This document shows, piece after piece, positions 34,054 to 46,353 of a stretch of 64,000 bases of DNA (positions are counted from its first letter, which is position 1; each line of letters opens with the position of its first letter). The DNA is from Herminiimonas contaminans. Its GTDB lineage: Bacteria; Pseudomonadota; Gammaproteobacteria; Burkholderiales; Burkholderiaceae_D. The notes beneath the pieces are model-generated. The model had not been told where the DNA came from, ran no database searches, and saw nothing but the letters and a program-made list of their open reading frames with translations. The DNA lies in assembly GCF_015645465.1 (NCBI RefSeq), contig NZ_JADOEL010000011.1, positions 62,001 through 126,000 on the forward strand, given 5' to 3'. Position numbers and translations under genes: made by a program.

Positions 34054-35856
34054 ATGAGCACGCAATCCATCATTTTGCTGGCAGTGTTCCTGCTGGTACT
34101 TCTGGTACTCGCGTATCCGCTCGGCACCTATTTAGCCAAAGTCGGTGGCACCGCGCCTATCCGCGGTCTCGGCTGGCTCGCACGTTTCGAGCAATTCCTG
34201 TATCGCCTTGCGGGTAGCAATGCGCAAACAGAAATGAGCTGGAAAGGCTACGCAATCGCCTTGCTGGTCTTTAACGTGCTGGGTACTTTATTTGTCTATG
34301 CGGTGCAGCGCCTGCAAGCCTGGCTACCTTTGAATCCGCAGGCATTCGCCAATGTCAGCCCGGATTCTTCGTTCAATACCGCCATCAGCTTTGTTGCCAA
34401 TACCAACTGGCAGGGCTATGGCGGCGAATCGACGATGAGTTATCTGACGCAAATGCTGGCCTTGACCGGACAGAACTTTTTTTCTGCCGCGACCGGCATC
34501 GCTGTGATCTATGCATTGATACGCGGCTTCAGCCAGCGTTCCGTCAAATCGATAGGTAACTTCTGGGTCGACCTGACGCGTTCCACTTTATATGTATTAC
34601 TGCCTTTGTCGGTGATCGTGGCCGTCATCCTGATGAGCCAGGGCGTGATACAGAATTTCTCGGCATACAAGGACGTGGCGCTGATCGATCCGATTACTTA
34701 CCAGCAGCCGCAAGTGAAGGCCGACGGCCAGCCCGTGCTGGATGCGCAAGGCTCACCGGTATTGGAAACCCTGACCGCCAAAACACAGACCATCGCAATG
34801 GGGCCTGTGGCGTCTCAGGAAGCAATCAAGATGCTGGGTACCAATGGTGGTGGCTTCTTCAATGCGAACTCAGCTCATCCTTACGAAAATCCGACCGCAT
34901 TTAGCAACTTGGTGGAGATGCTGGCCATCTTCCTGATCCCGGCCGCACTGTGTTTTGCTTTTGGTCGCATGGTCGGTGATATGCGCCAGGGCTGGGCCAT
35001 CCTCGGTGCGATGACTTTGCTGTTTGTCGTACTGACTGCTGTCGTGATGGGTGCCGAGCAACAGACGCATCCGGGCATGGCAGCGCTGGGCGTGGATCAG
35101 GGCGCAAGCCTGCTGCAGGCGGGCGGCAATATGGAGGGCAAGGAAACCCGTTTCGGCATCAGTGCTTCCGCCTTGTTCGCAGCTGTCACTACAGCGGCTT
35201 CATGCGGTGCGGTGAACGCCATGCACGATTCCTTTACACCTTTGGGCGGCATGATCCCGACCGTCCTGATGCAACTGGGTGAGGTGGTGTTTGGCGGCGT
35301 CGGCACTGGTTTATACGGGATGCTGGTGTTTGCCATCCTGGCGGTATTCATCGCTGGCCTGATGATAGGTCGCACACCTGAGTATCTGGGTAAAAAAATC
35401 CAGGCTTACGAAATGAAAATGGTTGCGCTGGTAATCCTGGTGACACCTTGCCTGGTGTTGTTGGGCACGGCGATCGCGGTGGTGGTCGATCCGGGCAAGG
35501 CGGGCATCCTGAATCCGGGTGCACATGGATTCTCTGAAGTCCTGTACGCCTTTACCTCTGCAGCGAATAACAACGGCAGTGCATTTGCCGGGCTTTCTGC
35601 CAACACGCCTTTCTATAACGTGATGCTGGCCATAGCGATGTGGTTCGGTCGCTTTGCCGTGATCGTACCGGTGCTGGCGATAGCAGGTTCGCTGGCAGCG
35701 AAGAAGCGACTGGAGGTCAATGCCGGAACCATGCCTACTCATGGCCCGCTATTCATCGCCTTGCTGGTCGGCACCGTGCTGTTGGTCGGTGTCCTGAACT
35801 ATGTGCCTGCATTGGCATTGGGACCGGTAGTAGAGCACCTGCAACTTTTTAAATAA
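34054..35856 (+). CDS. kdpA: K+-transporting ATPase subunit A
   Basis: A 600-residue membrane protein, the K+-selective channel-like subunit of the Kdp P-type ATPase. Selectivity-filter-like segments are visible in the four repeats ([49 protein letters not shown]). Length matches the family (about 560-600). It is the second gene in kdpFABC. Confidence 0.98.
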   Translation: MSTQSIILLAVFLLVLLVLAYPLGTYLAKVGGTAPIRGLGWLARFEQFLYRLAGSNAQTEMSWKGYAIALLVFNVLGTLFVYAVQRLQAWLPLNPQAFANVSPDSSFNTAISFVANTNWQGYGGESTMSYLTQMLALTGQNFFSAATGIAVIYALIRGFSQRSVKSIGNFWVDLTRSTLYVLLPLSVIVAVILMSQGVIQNFSAYKDVALIDPITYQQPQVKADGQPVLDAQGSPVLETLTAKTQTIAMGPVASQEAIKMLGTNGGGFFNANSAHPYENPTAFSNLVEMLAIFLIPAALCFAFGRMVGDMRQGWAILGAMTLLFVVLTAVVMGAEQQTHPGMAALGVDQGASLLQAGGNMEGKETRFGISASALFAAVTTAASCGAVNAMHDSFTPLGGMIPTVLMQLGEVVFGGVGTGLYGMLVFAILAVFIAGLMIGRTPEYLGKKIQAYEMKMVALVILVTPCLVLLGTAIAVVVDPGKAGILNPGAHGFSEVLYAFTSAANNNGSAFAGLSANTPFYNVMLAIAMWFGRFAVIVPVLAIAGSLAAKKRLEVNAGTMPTHGPLFIALLVGTVLLVGVLNYVPALALGPVVEHLQLFK

Positions 35857-35875
35857 CAAGCAAAGAGAATCCATT

Positions 35876-37984
<2,109 letters not shown>

Positions 37985-37996
37985 GGAAATAAAATT

Positions 37997-38566
37997 ATGA
38001 AATCCACCTTTCGTCCGGCATTGATCATCTTCGCGATACTGACGCTGATTTGCGGCGTGATTTATCCGTATGCCGTAACCGGCATAGGCAAGCTGGCCTT
38101 CTCCAGCCAGGCCGAAGGCAGCATCGTTATTCAAAATGGTGCTGCGGTCGGCTCCAGCCTGATAGGGCAGGCCTTCAGTTCGCCGCAGTACTTCTGGGGC
38201 CGTCCTTCGGCAACCGGACCTATGCCGAATAACGCAGCTGCTTCCGGCGGCTCCAACCTGGGCCCGACCAATCCTGCATTGCTCCATGCTGTGAAAAGCC
38301 GGATAGATGTATTGAAGGCGGCAGATCCGGACAACATCGCAGCGGTTCCGGTCGACCTGGTGACCGCATCCGGCAGCGGTCTTGATCCTGATATCAGCGT
38401 CGCTGCCGCCTACTATCAGATCCCGCGTGTAGCACGGACACGCAAACTGGCGCAGGAAGAAGTCAAAGCCATCGTTGATCGCATCAGCCAGCCGCAATAC
38501 CTGGGATTCTTTGGCGAGAACCGTGTGAACGTGTTGGCGTTGAATCTGGCACTGGATCAGCGTTGA
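37997..38566 (+). CDS. kdpC: K+-transporting ATPase subunit C
   Basis: A 189-residue protein with one N-terminal TM helix (FRPALIIFAILTLICGVIYP) and a periplasmic domain with the segments YFWGRPSATG and GSGLDPDISVAAAYYQIPRV, diagnostic for KdpC. It completes the pump complex. Confidence 0.97.
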   Translation: MKSTFRPALIIFAILTLICGVIYPYAVTGIGKLAFSSQAEGSIVIQNGAAVGSSLIGQAFSSPQYFWGRPSATGPMPNNAAASGGSNLGPTNPALLHAVKSRIDVLKAADPDNIAAVPVDLVTASGSGLDPDISVAAAYYQIPRVARTRKLAQEEVKAIVDRISQPQYLGFFGENRVNVLALNLALDQR

Positions 38567-38595
38567 AACGCATGGTCACTAGCAATTCAGTATAG

Positions 38596-38623
38596 TTCGG
38601 GTGTTGCGTAAGCAGCATCCGAA
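38596..38623 (+). other. Hairpin between kdpC and kdpD
   Basis: TTCGGGTGTTGC (38596-38607) pairs with GCAGCATCCGAA (38612-38623), 12 bp including two G-U pairs, loop GTAA. No U-tract. It may lower read-through from kdpFABC into kdpDE. Confidence 0.5.
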
Positions 38624-38661
38624 TGTGTCACAATCGATGTCACATCACAGCCCGACCTTAC

Positions 38662-41382
38662 ATGCCATCCAGCGAACACCAACGCCCCGATCCTGACACC
38701 TTGCTCGCGCAAATGCAGGCGCAGGACAGGCGCGCCTCGCGCGGCAAGCTACGGATTTATTTCGGTGCGTCGGCCGGGGTAGGCAAGACCTACTCAATGT
38801 TGAACGCCGCCCGCAGCATGCAGGCGGAAAAGCGCGATGTCGTGGTCGGCTTGGTGGAAACCCACGGGCGCAAGGAAACCGCCGCCTTGCTGGATGGACT
38901 GGAAGTCCTGCCGCGCAAAGAGATTCCGTATCGCGACAAAACCATAGCCGAATTCGATATCGACGCAGCGCTGGCACGCAAACCAGCATTAATCCTGGTT
39001 GATGAACTGGCCCATTCCAATGCGCCGGGTTCGCGCCATCCCAAACGTTGGCAGGATGTAGAAGAACTGCTTGGCGCAGGCATAGACGTGTTCACAGCGG
39101 TCAATGTCCAGCATCTGGAAAGCCTGAATGACGTCATAGGCGGGATAACTGGCATACGGGTGGCGGAAACCTTGCCGGATACCGTATTTGACCAGGCAGA
39201 TGAAATTGTATTGGTAGATATTCCGGCCGATGACTTGCTGACGCGACTCAAGGAAGGCAAGGTCTATCAGCCGCAGCAAGCCGAGCGCGCATCGCGTAAC
39301 TTCTTCCGCAAAGGGAATCTGATTGCCTTGCGCGAACTGGCCTTGCGTCGCACTGCGGATAGGATAGAAGATGATGTACAGGCTTACCGCGTTGAGAAAT
39401 CCATCAATGCAGTATGGAAAACCGATTCCGATTTACTCGCCTGCATAGGGCCGCGTGCCGGTGCCGAACATGTGATCCGCAGTACCGCACAGCTGGCTAG
39501 CCAGTTGAATGCGCAGTGGCATGCAGTCTATGTAGAGACACCAGAATTACAGCGACTGGCACCGACAGAACGCGAGCGTATCCTGAAGACGCTGAAGCTG
39601 GCGCAGGATCTGGGTGCGACCACGGCGGTTTTACCAGGCAGCGATATCGCGCATGAGATAGTCAGCTATGCGCGCAATCACAACTTCTCGCGCATCATCC
39701 TTGGTCGCAATCACAGCCGCTGGCCATGGCGCAAACCGCATGCGCAACGCATCGCCAACTATGCCCCCGATATAGATCTGATAGAAACCGGTGAACGGCA
39801 GGAACGTGCCAGCGTTGCCGATAAAACTACTGCCAAAGCTACCGCGCAGGATGACGAGGCAGCAGCAAGTGGAAAATCGCCGTACCTGCCTTATGTATGG
39901 ACGGTGGCGATCTGCATCCTGACTGCGCTGGTGACGACGCCTATGATGCCGCATCTGGATCTGGCGAACATCGTCATGTTGTTCCTGCTGGCGGAAGTCT
40001 TGATTGCTGTACGCTTCGGGCGCGGACCTGCGGTGCTGGCGGCCTTCCTCAGCGTGGCGGTATTTGATTTCTTCTTCGTTTCACCGCGTTTTTCCTTCGC
40101 TGTCAGCGATGTGCAGTATCTGGTCACATTCTCCGTCCTGCTGGTGGTCGGCCTGATCGTCGGACAACTGACTTCAGGCTTGCGCTTCCAGGCCAGGATA
40201 GCAGCGCAGCGCGAAGGGCGGGCGCGGGCTTTGTATGAATTCGCCCGCGAGTTATCGAGCGCCTTGCAGGCCGAGCAGGTCTTTGAAACCACGCAAAATT
40301 TTATCCAGCGCACCTTCCGTGCCCGGGCGATATTGCTGCTGCCGAATGACGAGGCACGGCTGCAAACAACGCAAGACCATGAAATAGACCTTGGTATCGC
40401 GCAATGGGCATTTGATCACGCCACACCGGCAGGCATGGGCACCGATACCTTGCCGGCCAGTGCCTACTTTTACCTGCCGCTGGTTGCACCTATGCGCACA
40501 CGCGGTGTGCTGGCGATCAAACCGGACAACCGTCGCTGGATGCTGGTTCCCGAGCAACGCAGGCAGCTGGATACCTTTGCCGCGTTGGCTGCGATCGCAC
40601 TGGAGCGGGTGCATTACATCGAAGTCGCGCAAGATGCCTTGCTGCGCATGGAGTCCGAACGCTTGCGCAACTCCTTGCTGGCAGCGATATCGCACGACTT
40701 GCGTACTCCTTTGACAGCACTGGTCGGCCTGTCCGAATCGCTGACCAGATCCAAGCCTGAACTGGCCGACGCACAGCAGGAACTGGCACATGCCTTGCAT
40801 GAAGAAGCGTTGCGTATGGGGAATCTGGTCACCAATCTGCTGGACATGGCGCGCATCCAAAGCGGCGAGGTCAAACTGAATCTACAGTGGCAACAGTTTG
40901 AAGAAGTGGTCGGCAGTTCACTGCGTGCCGTGCAGTCCTTACTGGGCAAGCATCAGGTAGTGACCAGACTGGCGGCTGATCTGCCTTTGGTGAATTTTGA
41001 TGCTGTGCTGATAGAACGTGTGCTGTGTAATTTATTGGAAAACGCCAGCAAATATACGCCACCCGGTTCGCAGATTACGATAGCCGCTGAAACCAACGGG
41101 CAGTACTTGAGTGTCGCTGTCTATGACAATGGCCCTGGCTTGCCACCCGGACAGGAAGAAGTTATTTTTGAAAAATTCACGCGCGGTGAACGCGAATCTG
41201 CAACGCCTGGAGTCGGTCTCGGTCTGGCGATTTGTCGTGCCATCATAGAAGCGCATCAGGGTACTATCCGAGGCGGGCATGCACCGCAAGGTGGTGCTGC
41301 CATTACCTTTACACTGCCTTTGGGCACACCTCCAGCCATGCCGGACATGGATGAAGGTGAAATCACCAATCAAAGACCATGA
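38662..41382 (+). CDS. kdpD: Sensor histidine kinase KdpD
   Basis: A 906-residue sensor for K+ limitation and turgor. N-terminal KdpD domain with Walker A GASAGVGKT, then a universal-stress-like domain, four TM helices (about 410-500, DUF4118), a GAF region and a HisKA/HATPase module: ISHDLRTPLTALVG (His near 678), NLLENASKYTP and DNGPGLPPG. The start at 38662 (MPSSEHQRPD) is preferred over 38623, which would begin within the hairpin. It overlaps kdpE by 4 bp. Confidence 0.97.
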   Translation: MPSSEHQRPDPDTLLAQMQAQDRRASRGKLRIYFGASAGVGKTYSMLNAARSMQAEKRDVVVGLVETHGRKETAALLDGLEVLPRKEIPYRDKTIAEFDIDAALARKPALILVDELAHSNAPGSRHPKRWQDVEELLGAGIDVFTAVNVQHLESLNDVIGGITGIRVAETLPDTVFDQADEIVLVDIPADDLLTRLKEGKVYQPQQAERASRNFFRKGNLIALRELALRRTADRIEDDVQAYRVEKSINAVWKTDSDLLACIGPRAGAEHVIRSTAQLASQLNAQWHAVYVETPELQRLAPTERERILKTLKLAQDLGATTAVLPGSDIAHEIVSYARNHNFSRIILGRNHSRWPWRKPHAQRIANYAPDIDLIETGERQERASVADKTTAKATAQDDEAAASGKSPYLPYVWTVAICILTALVTTPMMPHLDLANIVMLFLLAEVLIAVRFGRGPAVLAAFLSVAVFDFFFVSPRFSFAVSDVQYLVTFSVLLVVGLIVGQLTSGLRFQARIAAQREGRARALYEFARELSSALQAEQVFETTQNFIQRTFRARAILLLPNDEARLQTTQDHEIDLGIAQWAFDHATPAGMGTDTLPASAYFYLPLVAPMRTRGVLAIKPDNRRWMLVPEQRRQLDTFAALAAIALERVHYIEVAQDALLRMESERLRNSLLAAISHDLRTPLTALVGLSESLTRSKPELADAQQELAHALHEEALRMGNLVTNLLDMARIQSGEVKLNLQWQQFEEVVGSSLRAVQSLLGKHQVVTRLAADLPLVNFDAVLIERVLCNLLENASKYTPPGSQITIAAETNGQYLSVAVYDNGPGLPPGQEEVIFEKFTRGERESATPGVGLGLAICRAIIEAHQGTIRGGHAPQGGAAITFTLPLGTPPAMPDMDEGEITNQRP

Positions 41383-42077
41383 GCGAATCAGTCCCGATAG
41401 CATTGCTGGTAGAAGACGAACCGCAAATCCGTCGCTTCGTACGCGCAGCGATGGAGGAAGAGGGCTGGCATGTGTATGAAGCAGAAACCATGAAGCGCGG
41501 CCTCATCGATGCAGGTACCCGCAAGCCCAATCTCATCATCCTCGACCTTGGCTTGCCGGATGGCGACGGCATGGACTTCATCGCGGACATACGCACATGG
41601 TCACCGGTACCCATCATCGTGTTGTCGGCACGTGTCAGCGAAAGCGACAAAATTAAGGCGCTGGATGCCGGTGCTGATGATTACCTGATTAAACCTTTCG
41701 GCGTTGGTGAATTGTTGGCGCGGGTACGTTCGACGATACGGCGACATAGACGGGTAGATGGCGATGCACAGGGTAGCTTCACCTTCGGCGACGTCAAAGT
41801 TGATCTGAATGCGCGACTGGTGACCAAGGCAAGCCAGATGGTACATCTGACGCCGACTGAATATCGCTTGCTGAGTGTGCTGGTGGCAAATGCCGGGCGT
41901 GTTGTGACGAATCCGCAGTTACTGCGGGAAGTGTGGGGGCCTTCGCACTCGGAGAGCGGGCATTACTTGCGGATATACATGGGGCATTTAAGGCAGAAGC
42001 TGGAGGATGATCCGGCGCAGCCCAGATATTTGCTGACTGAGACCGCAGTTGGGTATCGTTTGCTGCAGCCTTTATGA
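41379..42077 (+). CDS. kdpE: Response regulator KdpE
   Basis: A 232-residue OmpR-type regulator. The receiver domain has LVEDEPQIRRF, phosphoacceptor Asp56 (LIILDLGLPDGDG) and the conserved KPF loop. The winged-helix C-terminal domain reads LTPTEYRLLSVLVANAGRVV. It activates kdpFABC under K+ starvation. Its start overlaps the end of kdpD (ATGA). Confidence 0.97.
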   Translation: MSESVPIALLVEDEPQIRRFVRAAMEEEGWHVYEAETMKRGLIDAGTRKPNLIILDLGLPDGDGMDFIADIRTWSPVPIIVLSARVSESDKIKALDAGADDYLIKPFGVGELLARVRSTIRRHRRVDGDAQGSFTFGDVKVDLNARLVTKASQMVHLTPTEYRLLSVLVANAGRVVTNPQLLREVWGPSHSESGHYLRIYMGHLRQKLEDDPAQPRYLLTETAVGYRLLQPL

Positions 42078-42128
42078 GTCGTGGTAGTCACTCCGACATA
42101 TAGGCTTATTGCTTTTGATGCATTGGCA

Positions 42129-42776
42129 TCAACTCCCGCTCCACTCCTGCAGAAAAGTCCCCCGAAACTCGTACAACCATTCCAGTCGCTGCTGTCCCAG
42201 CCGTTTCCCAGCCTCAGTCTGCATACTCGCAGGCAGCGTAGCCAGTTTCACCTGTATATGATCTAACGCATAGCGCTTATCATCAAGCTCCCGTTGCGTA
42301 CCCAAAGCATCATCCGGATGCGCCAGCTCGCTCCCCATTCGTCCAGCGATGTAAAACAAACGCGCCAATCCAACCGCACCCAGTGCGTCCAGCCTGTCCG
42401 CATCCTGCACGATGCGTGCTTCTATCGTGGTCGGTGTAATCGCAGCAGAGAAGCTATGCGCTTCTATCGCATGCGCCAGTGCCGGAAGTTTGTCAGCAGG
42501 AAAGTTCATCGCGGTCAATTCACGACACGCGAGTTCAGCCGCCTGGCGCGATGCCAGATGACGTTGCGGATCGTTCTTCGGCAGGTTCACCAGGTCATGC
42601 AGATAGCATGCTGCCTGCACCACCAGCGCATCTGCCTCCGGATGATCTTTTAGTAACGTTTCGGCGGTGTGCCAGACGCGATGCAGATGATTGATGTCGT
42701 GCGCACCATCATCACCAGCAGCATCGGTGGCCAATTGGATGAAGTGTGTTTGCCAGTTGGCAGATGGATGATTCAT
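42129..42776 (-). CDS. HD domain phosphohydrolase
   Basis: A 215-residue HD-superfamily protein similar to YedJ-like hydrolases: INHLHRVWHTAETLLKDHPE supplies the first His, AACYLHDLVNLPKND the HD pair, and IVQDADRLDALGAVGLAR the last Asp. The motif order H...HD...D is intact, so metal-dependent phosphohydrolase activity is expected. The substrate is unknown. It converges with kdpE. Confidence 0.9.
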   Translation of the reverse strand: MNHPSANWQTHFIQLATDAAGDDGAHDINHLHRVWHTAETLLKDHPEADALVVQAACYLHDLVNLPKNDPQRHLASRQAAELACRELTAMNFPADKLPALAHAIEAHSFSAAITPTTIEARIVQDADRLDALGAVGLARLFYIAGRMGSELAHPDDALGTQRELDDKRYALDHIQVKLATLPASMQTEAGKRLGQQRLEWLYEFRGTFLQEWSGS

Positions 42777-42870
42777 ATGGAAATACAGGCAGTGATTCGA
42801 CAGCCATCATGATAACAGCCGTCCCGTGTACCCAGGCCGATAGTCGACTGGCCTGGGCATCGGCGGATGC

Positions 42871-44592
42871 TTATCTGCCTTCGTGGCGTTCTTCCAGTCT
42901 GGGAGATGAACGTGGGCGCTCTTGTACATGTTGTTGCGGCCGCTCCTGTTGCTGCACATGCTGTGGCGGACGTGGTTCTTGTGGATGTGCCAGTTGCGGT
43001 TGTGGCGTCGGGCGGAACTGTGGTGCTTGCGAATGCTGCGGCTGTTGCTGCATTTGTTGATGCATTTGCGGCTGAGCCTGCATTTGTGGTGCAGCCGGTT
43101 GATTATAGGAACGTGTTTCAGGACGTGATTGCTGCCTGAATTCTTCATGTCGCTGGTTGATGCCGCTGTGCTGCACGTCACCGGAACGCAAGCTGCTTGG
43201 TGCACGGTTATCTATGCGATCCGGAGCACGCTCTGGAATGTTCTGTGGCCTACCTGTGCTGGATAAGGTGTGGCGCGACGACGCATCCTCCATGCCGGTG
43301 GAAGTCACTCGTTCACCTCTTTCCGAACGAGGACGATTGTCCTGCTTGCGCTCAGTTGGTCGTGCTTGCACATCCCTTGCAGGGGCAGATGGAGCAGCGC
43401 GGTCTGCATGGAATTGTGGTACAGGTGCGGCTGGGCGTGCACCAGAATGCTGGTCAGCCGGGGAGAAGTGCGGCATGGTCATGACACCATTGTTTGGTGG
43501 TGGACGATGTTGGTTCTGATTGCCAGCGACGTTCGGATTGCCGAAATTCGGGCGATTGTCATTACCGTTGTTATGCACGTTGCCACCCAGTGGTGGTTGG
43601 TTAACGCCACCGAAATGATTGGTCGTGATGCGCGTATCGTAGTTGCGGTTAATCGTGATGCTGGAGCGGGGCGCATAGACCGTGTTGTTATAGGTCACTG
43701 CAGGACGTACCCAGCCGTGGTTGGGGCCGTAGTCAGGTCCATAACCTGGGCCGTGGCCACCCCAGTTCATACCCCAGGAATGCCAGCCCCAGCCTTGATG
43801 GCTGAGAGCAGAGCCAACGATGACTCCGACCCCGAAGGAGATGATGCTGCCAGCGATGAGGTTGCCGCCATAGCCCGGATGATAGACGTAGTTGGGATAA
43901 ACCGGTATGGGCGCGCCATAGACCAGTGCAGGGTTGTAATCCGGCACATACACGACATCAGCTTGTGCCGATTCGATGATGATGGTTTGCGGTGGTGGCG
44001 GTACTGAATAGTAACGGGCGTCATCAGCATACTCAGGTGGTGGTGCCAGACGCGGGCTGGAAGTCACTTTCATCAGGCTATTATTTTTCAGATTACCGGA
44101 TTGCTGGGCGCGCTGGCGCATGGTTTGTACCGCATTCATTACGTCATTCGGTGCATTCGCGTAGGCCATACCGAGCGCAGTCGTCCACTGGATGTTGTTG
44201 GCCATCTGGCTCATTACAGCGGGGAAGGCGGTCAGCGATTTAACGCTGACATCCCACGGTTGCTGATTGGCGGCATCCTGCAGCGCCTGGCCTTTCAGCG
44301 CCGGGTTTTGTGTCAGCCATAGATTGGCAGCAGTAATCTGATCCGGATACTGTGCTCCCGCGAGGACTTGCGCGAGTAATTTGTCAGGGAACAGGGCGAC
44401 CGGCGCCACCATTTGCGTAAGCTGTTCGGCAGTTGGCGGTGTGTACGCAGGTGCGGTCGGAGCTTGCGGTGTCGTGGCGACGGGATCTGTGGCCTTGTTG
44501 TCTTGCGCTTTATTGCAACCGGCCAGCGTAAGCAGGCTGATGATCAGCGAAGACGAGACGACGGTAGTAAAAGTAGGTTTGCCAGCTTTCAT
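42871..44592 (-). CDS. DUF3300 lipoprotein with low-complexity C-terminal half
   Basis: A 573-residue protein. A lipoprotein signal (SLIISLLTLAGCNKAQ) with lipobox LAGC is followed by the DUF3300 domain (APVALFPDKLLAQVLAGAQY, PDQITAANLW, QPWDVSVKSLTAFPAV). A Gly/Tyr/Pro-rich stretch (GHGPGYGPDYGPNHGW) and a long Gln/Pro/His/Arg-rich tail make up the second half. The start at 44592 has AGGTG 7 nt upstream. DUF3300 proteins are common in Burkholderiales; role unknown. Confidence 0.88.
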   Translation of the reverse strand: MKAGKPTFTTVVSSSLIISLLTLAGCNKAQDNKATDPVATTPQAPTAPAYTPPTAEQLTQMVAPVALFPDKLLAQVLAGAQYPDQITAANLWLTQNPALKGQALQDAANQQPWDVSVKSLTAFPAVMSQMANNIQWTTALGMAYANAPNDVMNAVQTMRQRAQQSGNLKNNSLMKVTSSPRLAPPPEYADDARYYSVPPPPQTIIIESAQADVVYVPDYNPALVYGAPIPVYPNYVYHPGYGGNLIAGSIISFGVGVIVGSALSHQGWGWHSWGMNWGGHGPGYGPDYGPNHGWVRPAVTYNNTVYAPRSSITINRNYDTRITTNHFGGVNQPPLGGNVHNNGNDNRPNFGNPNVAGNQNQHRPPPNNGVMTMPHFSPADQHSGARPAAPVPQFHADRAAPSAPARDVQARPTERKQDNRPRSERGERVTSTGMEDASSRHTLSSTGRPQNIPERAPDRIDNRAPSSLRSGDVQHSGINQRHEEFRQQSRPETRSYNQPAAPQMQAQPQMHQQMQQQPQHSQAPQFRPTPQPQLAHPQEPRPPQHVQQQERPQQHVQERPRSSPRLEERHEGR

Positions 44593-44835
44593 GTTGTGCA
44601 CCTGTCAGCTATTTGGGGGCGCATTTGCGTATTCGGCGTGTGCGTACTCAGTCTTGATAGATCAAAAACGGCTGTCGACAAGCGGCAGTTGACCCGGTCT
44701 TGTTACCGACTGTAACAGCTGACGACACTTGCAGAGCGAGGAAGCGCGCCGACCACGGCAATGAGTAGCAAGTCAGTATTACCAAGCTAATACTAAGACT
44801 CCATTTGCCGGTCGGCAGTTCCTGCTGTCGGTGCG

Positions 44836-44862
44836 GCTTGCCGCTGTGCATGGGCGGCAAGC
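44836..44862 (-). terminator. Hairpin after the porin gene
   Basis: A 9-bp stem GCTTGCCGC / GCGGCAAGC with a 9-nt loop lies 7 bp beyond the porin stop on the minus strand. No clear U-tract. Confidence 0.45.
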
Positions 44863-44869
44863 TAGCTTA

Positions 44870-45622
44870 TCAGAAGGTTTTGCTGATGGAGAGCAGGACA
44901 GCATTCTTGCCCATGAATTTGCAGTTGACTGGCGAGGCGTAAGCCGATTTGTCAGCATCGGTGCCGACTACGGCGAACGCACCCGTGAATATGCCGAAAT
45001 CCTTGGTGACGCCCAGCTTCCAGTCGGTATAGCTAAGTCTGTCGTTACTGATGCCCGCGTTATCACCTGCAACTTTTTGGTGACCGGCATGCAGGTTGAG
45101 GATGTAACCATTGCTGATGTCGATGTTGGCACCTATGTCCAGGTAGCCACTGTTTTTGCTGTCGACGAAACCAAACAGGTTGGTTAGCGCATGCGAGTAC
45201 TTGATGTATGCAGGACCGTAGGAAAGCTGGCCATAGACTTCAGTGGTATTGGCGTTCGGACGCAAACCATTCGACGGATAGACATAGGTCAGCACGCCGA
45301 GGTCGTAAGCAATGTCCTTGCTCAGTTCACCACGCTTGCCTCCATAGATATCGACTTCTACATCACCGCTACCGCCGCCATCCTTGACCCATTTGATCGT
45401 CGATAACCAGGTGCCTGCGTAAAAGCCGCTGGGATTGTGTACGTAGTCAGCACCGCCTTGTAGTGCAGCTTGTAAGCGGGTCTGCGAAATGCCGCGATAG
45501 CGATAGTCGGAAACGACTGCTGCGTTGAAGCTGACTTCGTTGTCCGGTTTGCTGTCTTCTGCGCGTGCCATGTTGCCGCTGACGCTTGCTGTGATGGCGG
45601 CGGCCAGGATTAATTTTTTCAT
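44870..45622 (-). CDS. TorF family putative porin
   Basis: A 250-residue outer-membrane beta-barrel. A signal peptide (LILAAAITASVSGNMARA) is followed by VSFNAAVVSDYRYRGISQTR and ALQGGADYVHNPSGFYAGTW, the N-terminal signature of the TIGR02001/TorF group, and the chain ends in Phe (LLSISKTF). The start at 45622 (MKKLILAAA) is preferred to the longer frame to 45670. The substrate is unknown. Confidence 0.9.
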   Translation of the reverse strand: MKKLILAAAITASVSGNMARAEDSKPDNEVSFNAAVVSDYRYRGISQTRLQAALQGGADYVHNPSGFYAGTWLSTIKWVKDGGGSGDVEVDIYGGKRGELSKDIAYDLGVLTYVYPSNGLRPNANTTEVYGQLSYGPAYIKYSHALTNLFGFVDSKNSGYLDIGANIDISNGYILNLHAGHQKVAGDNAGISNDRLSYTDWKLGVTKDFGIFTGAFAVVGTDADKSAYASPVNCKFMGKNAVLLSISKTF

Positions 45623-45945
45623 GCTGCCTTTCAGTTTGATGGTGAATACAGTGAATTGATGTGCGTGCATATTGCAGCCGTCAACCTGACCGTCAGCTTA
45701 GTCATCAACATGTAAAAAATTTCTAAAAAAATGGGAGCAGAAACGTAAATGCCGTATAAAAATCAATGCGCTCAAGCACGATGAGTAAACAGTTGTGATT
45801 TATTATTTAACAATTAAATCATTACTTGAGTAGAATAGACCCACCAGACTGAGATAGTAGCCGTACGGACTATCTACCCGTACAGCTATGTGTTTGCACG
45901 ATAGATCGCTATTTTTCGACAACATCATTACTAAAGGGAGCAAAT
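45623..45945. other. 323-bp AT-rich intergenic region
   Basis: No ORF. It holds the divergent promoters of the porin (minus) and the small exported protein at 45946 (plus). The stretch 45700-45840 is AT-rich. No regulatory site stood out. Confidence 0.5.
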
Positions 45946-46308
45946 ATGAAGCGATTACTGGTTGCCGGTATGTTGATGACTGCGGCTGTATCTTCCGTTT
46001 ATGCGCAGTCCAATCTGAGATTCCTGCAAGACACACCTATCAGCAAGTTCAAAAAGGCTGATACCGACCTGATGTTCAAAACCCTGTATCAGGCACTCGA
46101 TACAGCGGAAGACGGCAAGACCGTCACCTGGGAAAATCCTAAAGCATCAAATAGCGGCAGCATCACGCCTGCCAAAGATCCGCAAGGACGTGCCGATTGT
46201 CGTCTGGCGAAAGTCGAGAATCGTCACCTGACCCTGCATAGCACTCACGACGTTGTCTTTTGTAAAGTGGGTGGCAAGTGGAAGTGGGATAAAGCAGGTA
46301 AGCAGTAA
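45946..46308 (+). CDS. Small exported protein, surface-antigen-like
   Basis: A 120-residue protein with a signal peptide (LLVAGMLMTAAVSSVYAQ). The mature part contains a LYQALDTAEDGKTVTWENPK segment and GSITPAKDPQGRADCR, which resembles the 16/17-kDa surface-antigen (RT0821/Lpp0805) fold. Two Cys residues could form a disulfide. GGAG precedes the ATG by about 9 nt. Function unknown. Confidence 0.75.
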   Translation: MKRLLVAGMLMTAAVSSVYAQSNLRFLQDTPISKFKKADTDLMFKTLYQALDTAEDGKTVTWENPKASNSGSITPAKDPQGRADCRLAKVENRHLTLHSTHDVVFCKVGGKWKWDKAGKQ

Positions 46309-46353
46309 GCACTCGAAGCAACTGTCTGATTCGTTCAACTTCAGGGGAACTCT

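Noticed and set aside
43270-44007. A 245-codon plus-strand ORF
   Set aside because: Shadow of the repetitive DUF3300 gene on the other strand.
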